Source: Muribaculaceae bacterium
GTDB lineage: Bacteria; Bacteroidota; Bacteroidia; Bacteroidales; Muribaculaceae
Assembly (NCBI GenBank): GCA_017548365.1
Contig: JAFZAC010000024.1
Location: forward strand, 1 to 64,000
Reading direction: 5' to 3'
DNA length: 64,000 nt
The position numbers and the translations under genes were made by a program. Position 1 is the first letter of the stretch. Every line of letters starts with the position of its first letter. Below, in pieces: positions 27,301 to 34,551 of the stretch. The notes beneath the pieces are model-generated. The model saw only the letters and a list, made by a program, of their open reading frames with translations. It did not search any database and had not been told where the DNA came from.

Positions 27301-27508
27301 ACAAGGCGAAGGTGCCGAAATGTGGCGACCAATGGGTATTGCTGTGATTGGCGGTTTGACATTCTCAACCGTCCTCACATTGCTCTTCGTTCCAACAATG
27401 TACACCATATTTGCCTACAATGGCATGAAGCGCACTCGCAAGAAACTGCGCAAGACACTCAAGGCTCAAGCTAGAAAAGCCCAGAATCAAGAAGAAGAAA
27501 CAGTTTAA
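24353..27508 (+). CDS. RND-family (HAE1-type) multidrug efflux transporter
   Basis: The 1051-residue protein has the standard twelve-helix RND layout: an N-terminal helix (ILIFVAVVIIGLFSL), a large periplasmic loop, helices 2-6, a second loop and helices 8-12. The proton-relay pair is Asp399/Asp400 in GMVVDDAIVVLENV. The end is basic (KRTRKKLRKTLKAQARKA). It exports hydrophobic compounds using the proton gradient with the two preceding proteins. The substrate cannot be read from sequence. A PII-like gene follows after 21 bases. Confidence 0.95.
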   Translation: MSLYSSSVKRPVTTILIFVAVVIIGLFSLQKLPIDLYPDIETNTIMVMTSYSGASAEDIEQNVTRPLENTLNSVEHLKHITSSSKENISIVTLEFEYGYDIDVLTNDVRDKLNMVSSMLPDDANTPILFKFSSDMIPIVLLSAQAKESVPGLYKILDENVANALARVDGVGSVSIAGAPKREVHIYVDPLKLEGYHLTIETIAQLVGAENRNIPGGTFDIGNETYALRVEGEFEDPREIANLVVGASNGAAIHLSDVARIDDSLEERAQETFTNGVRGAMIIVQKQSGANSVEISNLIQKQLPHLQKNLPADIHLDYIVDTSDNIRNTIASLVETVLYALLFVVIVVFFFLGRWRATVIIVLTIPISLIASFIYLYATGNSLNIVSLSALSISIGMVVDDAIVVLENVTTHIERGAEPKQAAVHGTNEVAISVIASTLTLIAVFFPLTLITGMTGVFFNQLGWMVTIMMIISTTAALSLTPMLCSRMLRLQRTQSKLFTKFYGPIEKFLDKLDDGFAWILTHCVRHRWLTSLVVLGVFVASMFLMKFVGSEFFPTMDNSRLGVNLELPIGTRVDVAKDVCERLYKEWTKKYPEFMVFNYTVGQASSDNTWGSMQSNGSHIISMNIRLVSPNKRDRSITEIAGLMREDLKHYPELKKALVNVGGQRGGGMSGQSALNYEIYGYDFAVTDSLAQRLKRILEKVPGAADINISRSDYQPEYQVDFDREKLALYGLNLTTAATYIRNRINGSTASYFREDGDEYDIKVMYDPEHRQSLEDIENITLYNAMGNGIKLKEVGTVVERFTPPTIERKDRERIITVSTVVQDRPMSEVIADAQPEIDKLDLPGGVTIELSGSYEQQQDSFGDMGVLAILIIILVYIVMAAQFESFTYPGIIMSSIMFAFSGIVLILLLTGTNLNIMSMIGSIMLIGIVVKNGIVLIDYITLNRERGMSVRRAVIDGGKSRLRPVLMTSLTTILGMVPMAIGQGEGAEMWRPMGIAVIGGLTFSTVLTLLFVPTMYTIFAYNGMKRTRKKLRKTLKAQARKAQNQEEETV

Positions 27509-27529
27509 TCTCTATTGCACTAAGGATAT

Positions 27530-27823
27530 ATGAAAGCAGTATTTATAGCCTTTGATCAGGCTTATTTTGAGAGAATTATCGAGATGCTTCACAAGAGCGG
27601 ATGCCGTGGTTTCACTGCGTTTAACGACGTAACAGGGCGAGGAACCTCAACTGGCGACCCACACTATGGTACACATGCATGGCCATCACTAGTTCAGGGC
27701 ATTCTCACCGTGATACCATCCGAACGCGTTGACATCGTGCTTGAGAAACTCCATGAAATGGACCTTGCAACACCCAAACTAGGCTTGCGAGCCTTCGTTT
27801 GGAACATAGAAAAATCTATTTAG
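27530..27823 (+). CDS. PII-like small regulator closing the RND operon
   Basis: The 97-residue protein is predicted to have the ferredoxin-like PII/CutA trimer fold. It starts MKAVFIAFDQAYFERIIEML and has the GRGTSTGDPHYGTHAWPS segment, where the T-loop of classic PII would be, and ends GLRAFVWNIEKSI. It lacks the uridylylated-tyrosine T-loop signature of GlnB/GlnK, so nitrogen sensing is unlikely. Homologues that I recall in Bacteroidota also sit next to RND pumps. A ligand-sensing partner for the pump is a reasonable idea but not shown. A terminator follows. Confidence 0.75.
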   Translation: MKAVFIAFDQAYFERIIEMLHKSGCRGFTAFNDVTGRGTSTGDPHYGTHAWPSLVQGILTVIPSERVDIVLEKLHEMDLATPKLGLRAFVWNIEKSI

Positions 27824-27846
27824 TGTAACCCTTATACTACCCTATC

Positions 27847-27893
27847 AACACTGCATTCTAGGCACAAACAACCTGGGATGCAGTGTTTTGTTT
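27847..27893 (+). terminator. Terminator of the efflux operon
   Basis: AACACTGCAT (27847-27856) pairs with ATGCAGTGTT (27878-27887), with an inner CC/GG element, followed by a T-rich run. Confidence 0.85.
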
Positions 27894-27960
27894 TATCATA
27901 TTTTCAATGAAATGACAAAAAAATCACATTAAAAACGATACTACTTTGAAAAAAACTGCT

Positions 27961-27968
27961 TAAATTTG
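27961..27968 (+). promoter_or_regulatory. -7 element of the SusE/F-like gene
   Basis: TAAATTTG fits TAnnTTTG and lies 79 bases before the ATG. A TTTG at 27945 is too close to act as -33. Confidence 0.5.
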
Positions 27969-28047
27969 CATATTGAATAATTACCTTCTGAATAAAATTG
28001 AAATATAATAATTCACTTTTTATTTATTAACTTAAAACAAGAATGTT

Positions 28048-29901
28048 ATGAAGAAAACATTGACTCTTCTTCTTGCAGCTGTCGCAACTTTATCGATGAC
28101 TGCAGCGAATTTCTTCACTGCTCCCGAACAAGACATGGGTACTCCAGTGAAGATGGAAAACGTGAAACAAGCTCCTGCTGCACTAAAGGCTCAACTCATG
28201 GAGAAAACTGTAGCCAAGTATGGTACCCAACTTAAGAGCGTGGCACCTGCCACCAAGGCATCAGACCTGGTGGGTGGATACCAGTGGACTTATGATATGG
28301 CAAGCAGCTTAGCTGAAGATCCTAGCACAATTGAACCCTCAGCAACCTACACAGATCCTGTTGTAATCTATGATGCCGACGATGACGCTGGCACCATCAA
28401 GATTGCTGGAATGTTTGATGCTTATATTACCGCTACCTGCGAAGACTATTATGGGTATTACGCAGCCACTATCGACGATGATCAGACCGCAGCCTACACT
28501 AGCAACTATGGAGTTTGCTACATCAGGGCCGTATTCCACTATGAAGGTGATGACACTTATGAGGCTGGCTGGTATTATACAGACCCCATGATTTTCTTCT
28601 TGGAAGACGGCACCGCTGTACTTGCCACCGACACTTGGATTCAGAGAGTTATTGCCAGTGGCACTTACGCAGGTTACTACCTCACTCCGCTGTGGATGCC
28701 TGGCAGCACTATGGAAGTTGACGATACAGTAAATGGCGTAATGACTTATGCATACAACAGCTTCGAGTTCTCAAGCGCTATTGGAATCGCTGAGGATGCG
28801 AACTACAAGGCTACAATCAATAACTTCGCCGGCCTTGCCGACAACCCTGTTTATATCCAACTCGAGGAAGGAAGAACATGGACTGCCGAGCAAACCGTCC
28901 TCTTCACCAACACTAATGGCAGCTACGTGCTCTACGGCACCGATGGAGATAATATTTATGAGCTCACTGGTACTGGCACCGAGACAGTTCTCACCTTCGA
29001 CAGCAACTGGACAGGCTATGACACCGAGTCAGGCTACTGGCTGGGCAATCGTGGTGCAGGCACCATCACTTGGATTACCGATGAATTCGTTTATCCAGGC
29101 GAGGAACCTCAACCAGAACACGCCTACTACCTGATTGGTGGTTTCAACAGTTGGGATCAAGAAAACATGGTTCCATTTGTTGAGGAAGACGGAGTCTTCA
29201 CTTTGACCTACACCTTCGGTGGCGAGTTCAAAGTTAAGGACGAGAACGGCGCATGGTGGGGCGGAGGCGTTACCCTCACCGAGGAGAACCCAAGCGTTAC
29301 CCTGGTTGATGGTGCCAACCTCAATCTCGACCAAGAGGCTGAGTACACCCTCACTATTGAGGATGGCGTTCTCACCGTAACAGGCTTCCCTGCACCACAA
29401 GTTGTTGAGTACAACGACTTCTTTGTTTGCGGCTCATTCAACAATTGGAGCCAAGAGGAAGGCCTTGTTGAACTCGTTGCCAATGAAGAAGGTACTGAGT
29501 TCGCAGGAACTGTTGAACTCGAGGCTGAAGCCGAGTTCAAGCTCATTACCCACAACCTAGCTGGCGGCTGGAAGTGGTTCGGAGGTCAAGATGACAATAA
29601 TACAGGTTACTTCTTGATTAACAACGATATCTTAGGTGCTAACATCTCACTCGTTGACGGTGCAAACTTCCGCGTTGAGGAAGGTGGCAGCTACGACATC
29701 ATCGTTAAGGCAGCTCAAAGCAAGGGCCTCCAAGAGCCTCTCAATATGGTTATCAGCAAGACTCCAACTGCTATCAACACCATCGGTGTTGACGCTAAGA
29801 CCGACAACGCTTATTACAACCTCATGGGTGTTAAGTTCAACAGCATGCCAACTACTCCTGGCATCTACATCCACAATGGCAAGAAGGTTATTGTTAAGTG
29901 A
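28048..29901 (+). CDS. Secreted SusE/F-like carbohydrate-binding protein
   Basis: The 617-residue protein has a signal peptide (about 1-20). An acidic N-terminal region of unknown fold (about 70-345) is followed by two SusE/F-type starch-binding-like Ig modules, with openings YLIGGFNSWD (about 358) and FFVCGSFNNWSQ (about 455). The C-terminus carries a linker (ISKTPTAINTIGVDAK) and a short tail YYNLMGVKFNSMPTTPGIYI...GKKVIVK, a form common at the ends of secreted proteins of Prevotella-like bacteria. No lipid cysteine is visible. The first module is a close paralogue of one in the dockerin protein at 42817-44034. Glycan binding outside the cell is inferred; no SusC/D partner is adjacent. Confidence 0.8.
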   Translation: MKKTLTLLLAAVATLSMTAANFFTAPEQDMGTPVKMENVKQAPAALKAQLMEKTVAKYGTQLKSVAPATKASDLVGGYQWTYDMASSLAEDPSTIEPSATYTDPVVIYDADDDAGTIKIAGMFDAYITATCEDYYGYYAATIDDDQTAAYTSNYGVCYIRAVFHYEGDDTYEAGWYYTDPMIFFLEDGTAVLATDTWIQRVIASGTYAGYYLTPLWMPGSTMEVDDTVNGVMTYAYNSFEFSSAIGIAEDANYKATINNFAGLADNPVYIQLEEGRTWTAEQTVLFTNTNGSYVLYGTDGDNIYELTGTGTETVLTFDSNWTGYDTESGYWLGNRGAGTITWITDEFVYPGEEPQPEHAYYLIGGFNSWDQENMVPFVEEDGVFTLTYTFGGEFKVKDENGAWWGGGVTLTEENPSVTLVDGANLNLDQEAEYTLTIEDGVLTVTGFPAPQVVEYNDFFVCGSFNNWSQEEGLVELVANEEGTEFAGTVELEAEAEFKLITHNLAGGWKWFGGQDDNNTGYFLINNDILGANISLVDGANFRVEEGGSYDIIVKAAQSKGLQEPLNMVISKTPTAINTIGVDAKTDNAYYNLMGVKFNSMPTTPGIYIHNGKKVIVK

Positions 29902-29921
29902 AAATAACCAATAAAATCTAT

Positions 29922-29956
29922 AAAAAGGTTGGGTCCCCACGACTCAACCTTTTTTG
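29922..29956 (+). terminator. Terminator of the SusE/F-like gene
   Basis: AAAAAGGTTG pairs with CAACCTTTTT around a GC-rich loop, ending in a T-run. Confidence 0.8.
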
Positions 29957-30084
29957 TTTATCCCTATCTATCCAATATCTCTCCCAGCTATTCCAAATCT
30001 CTATTTGTCACTCCTTTCCACTGTTTTCAAAAGAAAAAAACAAAAAAACTCTCTTCTAATAACTAATAACTAAAAACTATTTAC

Positions 30085-30092
30085 TACCTTTG
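30085..30092 (+). promoter_or_regulatory. -7 element of the hpt gene
   Basis: TACCTTTG lies 29 bases before the hpt ATG. No -33 match was found. Confidence 0.55.
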
Positions 30093-30120
30093 TGCCAACT
30101 TTTTCAAAAAACTTCCTCTT

Positions 30121-30666
30121 ATGGCTGAAATTACAATAAAAGGACTCACTTTTGAGCCTTACATCTCCCACGATGAGATAAAAACACAAGTTGAACGCGT
30201 AGCTGCCGAAGTAAAGCGCGACTGTGTTACTGAGTCTCCAATCTTTGTGTGCGTCTTGAAGGGCGCATTTATATTTGCTTCCGACTTCTATCGTGCAATC
30301 AACATGCCCAAGAGTGAGATTGCTTTCATCCGCTACAAGTCCTATTCTGGCACTGAGTCGACAGGTGAGATGAATAAAATCTTGGGGTTGAACGACGATA
30401 TCACAGGCCGAGAAGTGATTATAATAGAGGACATTGTTGACACTGGACTCACAGCGCATGCTCTGCGACATGACATTGAGGCAATGAACCCTATGAGCGT
30501 AAAAATGGTAACATTGCTTTACAAGCCAGATTCGCTGAAGGCGGGAAAAGTCCCCGAATATGTGGGCTTTGAAATTCCTCCTAAATTCATCATTGGCTAT
30601 GGCCTGGACCTCGACGAGCAGGTGCGCGGACTCAACGATATCTACGTGCTCAAAAAAGAAGAATAA
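30121..30666 (+). CDS. hpt: Hypoxanthine phosphoribosyltransferase
   Basis: The enzyme salvages hypoxanthine (and often guanine) to nucleotide using PRPP. The 181-residue length is typical. The PRPP-binding loop IIIEDIVDTGLTA is at about residues 100-112, and the flexible-loop and base-site segments FIRYKSYSGTESTG and EIPPKFIIGYGLDLDE are present. It is followed after 30 bases by adk, so two purine nucleotide genes are linked. Confidence 0.95.
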   Translation: MAEITIKGLTFEPYISHDEIKTQVERVAAEVKRDCVTESPIFVCVLKGAFIFASDFYRAINMPKSEIAFIRYKSYSGTESTGEMNKILGLNDDITGREVIIIEDIVDTGLTAHALRHDIEAMNPMSVKMVTLLYKPDSLKAGKVPEYVGFEIPPKFIIGYGLDLDEQVRGLNDIYVLKKEE

Positions 30667-30696
30667 AAATATTAACACATTAAATATCATAGGATT

Positions 30697-31278
30697 ATGC
30701 TAAATATTGTAATATTTGGTGCTCCCGGCTCGGGCAAGGGCACTCAGAGCGAGAACTTGATTGAACACTATAAGCTGTTTCACATTTCAACAGGCGATGT
30801 ATTGCGTGACCACATTCGTCGTGGTACCGAACTTGGCAAGACAGCCAAAGAATTCATTGACCAAGGCCAACTCATCCCCGACGAGCTTATGATCGGTATC
30901 CTTGCGCAAGTCATTGACGACAACAAGGAAGCTGCCACCAATGGTGTAATCTTCGACGGATTTCCACGCACTATACCACAGGCCGAGGCTCTTGAGACTC
31001 TGCTCAATGAACGTGGCACATGCGTGAGCGCTGTGGTAGGGCTTGAAGTTCCCGAGCAAGAGCTCATAGACCGCCTCGTGAAACGAGGTCAAATGAGCGG
31101 ACGTAGTGACGACAACGAGGAGACAATAAAGAAACGCCTCGCAGTTTATCACAACCAAACCTCACCACTCCAAGAATTCTACAAAGAAAAAGGGCTCTAC
31201 ATGGCAATAAAGGGCACAGGCACAATCGACGGCATTTTTGAAGATATCAAGGCCGCCATCGACCAGCTAGATGCTTAA
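30697..31278 (+). CDS. adk: Adenylate kinase
   Basis: The enzyme balances AMP, ADP and ATP. The 193-residue protein has the P-loop GAPGSGKGT at 8-16, the NMP-binding ISTGDVLRDHI and FDGFPRTIPQAEAL blocks, and a short LID (residues about 126-137, RGQMSGRSDDNE) without the zinc cysteines of the long type. It is probably co-transcribed with hpt. Confidence 0.96.
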   Translation: MLNIVIFGAPGSGKGTQSENLIEHYKLFHISTGDVLRDHIRRGTELGKTAKEFIDQGQLIPDELMIGILAQVIDDNKEAATNGVIFDGFPRTIPQAEALETLLNERGTCVSAVVGLEVPEQELIDRLVKRGQMSGRSDDNEETIKKRLAVYHNQTSPLQEFYKEKGLYMAIKGTGTIDGIFEDIKAAIDQLDA

Positions 31279-31371
31279 CGCAGAATGCTCTATGCACAAA
31301 GCATAGCATAAGTCAAAAATGGGAATTAAGGAAATTTTTATTTCTCTAATTCCTTTAACACCTTTAATAAA

Positions 31372-32499
31372 GTGTCTGGCCTCTATATCCATATTCCCTA
31401 TTGCAAGAGCAAGTGCATATATTGCGACTTCTACTCTACCCCAAAGGTCGAGACTATGGAGCAATATATGCACTTGCTGCTTTGTGAAGCAAGGATCAGA
31501 AAAGACGAGACTGGATGCGAGACAGTTACAACACTCTATTTGGGTGGCGGCACCCCTTCGGTTATACCCATTGAACAACTAACCTCTCTTGTCAATGGAC
31601 TAAAAGAGCTTTTTGACCTAAGCCATTTGAAGGAATTCACAATCGAGGTCAATCCCGATGATGTGACACAAGAATATATCGCTGCTTTGCGTAAACTAGG
31701 TGTGAACCGGGTGAGTATGGGTGTGCAGAGCTTCAACGACAGCGAGCTGCAAGTCATCAATCGCCGCCACACCGCTCAGCAAGCTATTGATGCAGTAAAA
31801 GTCATACAGGATGCAGGAATTCACAATTTGAGTATCGACCTTATTTATGGACTTCCTGGACAATCACTTGAATCATGGGTGCAGAATGTGCGGCAAGCTA
31901 TTGAAACCAACGTACAACACATCTCGGCATACTGCCTAAGTTACGAGCAAGGCACTCGCCTTTGGGTAATGCGCAAGCAAGGAAAGGTAAAGGAAACTAG
32001 CGACGAACTCTGTGTAGCCATGCACAACAGGCTTGCCATAATGCTCAAAGAAGCGGGATTTGAGCATTATGAGATATCAAATTTTTCCAAGCCAGGATAT
32101 CGCTCGCGCCACAACTCCAGCTACTGGAACTTCACGCCCTATTTAGGACTTGGAGCCGCAGCCCACAGCTACAATGGCATCTCCCGCCGCTATAATCCTT
32201 CAAGCATAAAAGAATATATAAATGCGCTGAGCAAGGGTCATCCTGCCTTTATCGAGGAGAATCTGCAGTGGTGGGAACGTCATGACGAGGAAATAATGCT
32301 GCGTCTTCGCACCAGCGATGGCCTAGATACAGATGTCTTCAAGCAACACTATGGTGTAAAACCTTATGACACCCTATTATACAAGGTTAAGCCTCTAATT
32401 GAGCAAGGCCTACTTCGTCAAGACAACAACGTCCTCGTTCTCACACCTGATGGAGTGATGATGAGCGACAATATAATACGCAATCTCATGTGGGACTAA
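31372..32499 (+). CDS. hemW: Radical SAM heme chaperone HemW-like (oxygen-independent coproporphyrinogen oxidase family)
   Basis: The GTG at 31372 gives 375 residues starting SGLYIHIPYCKSKCIYC. There is no in-frame ATG near enough upstream. The radical SAM cluster cysteines are Cys11, Cys15 and Cys18. Further blocks are LGGGTPSV, VNRVSMGVQSF and the HemW C-terminal domain. HemW inserts heme into respiratory enzymes and, unlike HemN, lacks the extra N-terminal segment of true coproporphyrinogen dehydrogenase. The 93-base gap after adk contains only imperfect AT-rich repeats. Confidence 0.9.
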   Translation: MSGLYIHIPYCKSKCIYCDFYSTPKVETMEQYMHLLLCEARIRKDETGCETVTTLYLGGGTPSVIPIEQLTSLVNGLKELFDLSHLKEFTIEVNPDDVTQEYIAALRKLGVNRVSMGVQSFNDSELQVINRRHTAQQAIDAVKVIQDAGIHNLSIDLIYGLPGQSLESWVQNVRQAIETNVQHISAYCLSYEQGTRLWVMRKQGKVKETSDELCVAMHNRLAIMLKEAGFEHYEISNFSKPGYRSRHNSSYWNFTPYLGLGAAAHSYNGISRRYNPSSIKEYINALSKGHPAFIEENLQWWERHDEEIMLRLRTSDGLDTDVFKQHYGVKPYDTLLYKVKPLIEQGLLRQDNNVLVLTPDGVMMSDNIIRNLMWD

Positions 32500-32521
32500 T
32501 CACAATCACAAATTAAGAATT

Positions 32522-34528
32522 ATGAGACATACTATATTTTTCACGCTATTACTCTCTCTATCACTTATAGCAACAACCAACACTCTTGCCCAGAATCTTG
32601 CCGAGCCTAATCTCAAATGGGGGCATCCCACCCAACAGGAGTTAGAGATGACTGAGTATACCCCTGACCCTGATGCCGACGCTGTTGTGCTCTGCAAGAC
32701 CACCAACGTGCATTATATTATCACCAAAGATGTCCTCCAAGTGCTATATGAGGTAAAGGGAAGAATTAAAATACTAAAGCCCGAAGGGATAAAACACGCC
32801 AACGTTGACATTTATTATATAGTCAATGACGGCGCTGAAGGCAACAGAGAGGAAGTGAGCCAAGTTAAAGGCACCACTTTCAACATTGTGAATGGCCAAC
32901 TAGATAGAAGCGAGTTGACTAGTAACATGATTAACACCATCAAAGCTTCAGACCCGAATCAAAAAGTGCTATCTCTCCTTTTCCCTGATGCTAAGGTAGG
33001 CTCGATAATAGAATATGAGTACACTATCACAAGCGACCTGTATCTTGAAGTCAAAGACTGGGTAGCCCAGTGCGAAATGCCAGTGGCTTATACAAAATAT
33101 GATGTGACTATCCCTGAATGGTTTGGATTCTATGTCCAGACTATTGGAAATGAATATAACACCAGCCGCATCACGCAACAGAGAACAAACAAACGCTTCC
33201 TTTACATCATGGAAACAGCAGGTTCGGAGTACGAATCCATGGGCGTTAACTTTGTATTTGAGGGTCGCAAACTGACACCACTGAAAAACGAACCTCTAAT
33301 CTTCTCACCACAAGCCTATGCTCAAAGGGTGATTATCGACATCAACAACGAGTCATTGCCCCGACGCACTAAGATTCAATACTCAATGACGTGGGACGAG
33401 ATTGACCAGTATCTTCTCAAACAAAACAACTTTGGCAAACTATTGAAGAGCAATCCTTTCAAAAAAGAGATGAAGAAAGCTGGCATATATCAAATAAACA
33501 ATATAGACGAGAAGATAACAGCCATTGCCAAACTGCTGCGCCAGCATGTAAAATGGAATGGTCAATACAGCCTTTATGGCAACCCAACAAATCAAGTGCT
33601 AAAAAGAGGAACCGGCAGCAACAGCGACATCAACTTCATGTTCATTGCAATGCTCAACGACGCAGGCATAAATGCCTATCCTGCTGTTTTAAGCTATCGC
33701 AACTGCGACATCCTCGACGAGAATCATCCCACAATGAAAACTTTATCTTCCTCAATTGCAGTGATTGACAGAGGCGATAAATTCCAAGTCTTCGACGGCT
33801 CGGTCGAGAATGCGATTATCGACATCCTCCCCACCAATTTCCTCGTAAGCAAAGCACGAATAATCAAGAAAGAGAACAACAATCCATGGATTAACCTTGA
33901 GGACAAAGGAATAGAACGATCGGGCTACAAGATCACAGGAGAGATAAATCAAAACGGCAAGTTGACCGCAACATGCATAAGCACACATAGCGATAAAGCT
34001 GCCGAGCAAATGAGATCTGCTATTAGAAGCAGCATCGAGGAGTGTCCTAACAAGAAATTCCAATCATCGCAAATCACTGTAAACGGCTATAAAGCACAAG
34101 GTCTTGATGACATTGAGGTACCTGTCTCTGAAATAATCAATTTCAGCAGCCAGCTCAACTGCAATGATGGTATCATCACTTTGCCGCAACTCATTGTGCC
34201 ATTTATCGACGAGAAACTTTTTAAGAGTGAAACACGCTACAATCCCATCGAGTTCCCCACCAAGGTGAACGAGACAATCGACATTGCATTCACAATCCCC
34301 GATGGCTGGGAGGTTGTCGATGTGCCAGCACCTATATCGCTTAATACCAGCGACAACTCTATCATCATGACAATCACCCCAAGCTTAACTGGAAACACAG
34401 TAAAGGTTTCTTCGCAGCTTTTAATTAACCGGCTTGTCTTCAACAAACGAGACTATAATGGTATCAAAAACCTTGTAGACAGAATAGTCAAACAAAGCAA
34501 GGAGCCGTTTATCATCAAGAAAAAGTGA
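32522..34528 (+). CDS. Secreted DUF3857/transglutaminase-fold protein
   Basis: This 668-residue protein has a signal peptide (about 1-24, ending TLAQ). A DUF3857 beta domain spans about 50-290, and a transglutaminase-like core about 320-430 (LRQHVKWNGQYSLYG, then RGTGSNSDINFMFIAMLNDAGI). The terminal beta domain is DUF3858-like. In true transglutaminases a cysteine sits at the start of the DINF-like helix; here that place is Ser/Asn, so it is probably non-catalytic and may bind peptides or glycans. It follows hemW by 22 bases. Location: periplasm. Confidence 0.82.
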   Translation: MRHTIFFTLLLSLSLIATTNTLAQNLAEPNLKWGHPTQQELEMTEYTPDPDADAVVLCKTTNVHYIITKDVLQVLYEVKGRIKILKPEGIKHANVDIYYIVNDGAEGNREEVSQVKGTTFNIVNGQLDRSELTSNMINTIKASDPNQKVLSLLFPDAKVGSIIEYEYTITSDLYLEVKDWVAQCEMPVAYTKYDVTIPEWFGFYVQTIGNEYNTSRITQQRTNKRFLYIMETAGSEYESMGVNFVFEGRKLTPLKNEPLIFSPQAYAQRVIIDINNESLPRRTKIQYSMTWDEIDQYLLKQNNFGKLLKSNPFKKEMKKAGIYQINNIDEKITAIAKLLRQHVKWNGQYSLYGNPTNQVLKRGTGSNSDINFMFIAMLNDAGINAYPAVLSYRNCDILDENHPTMKTLSSSIAVIDRGDKFQVFDGSVENAIIDILPTNFLVSKARIIKKENNNPWINLEDKGIERSGYKITGEINQNGKLTATCISTHSDKAAEQMRSAIRSSIEECPNKKFQSSQITVNGYKAQGLDDIEVPVSEIINFSSQLNCNDGIITLPQLIVPFIDEKLFKSETRYNPIEFPTKVNETIDIAFTIPDGWEVVDVPAPISLNTSDNSIIMTITPSLTGNTVKVSSQLLINRLVFNKRDYNGIKNLVDRIVKQSKEPFIIKKK

Positions 34529-34551
34529 AACTTAAGCCCTTCAGTCAAGTA

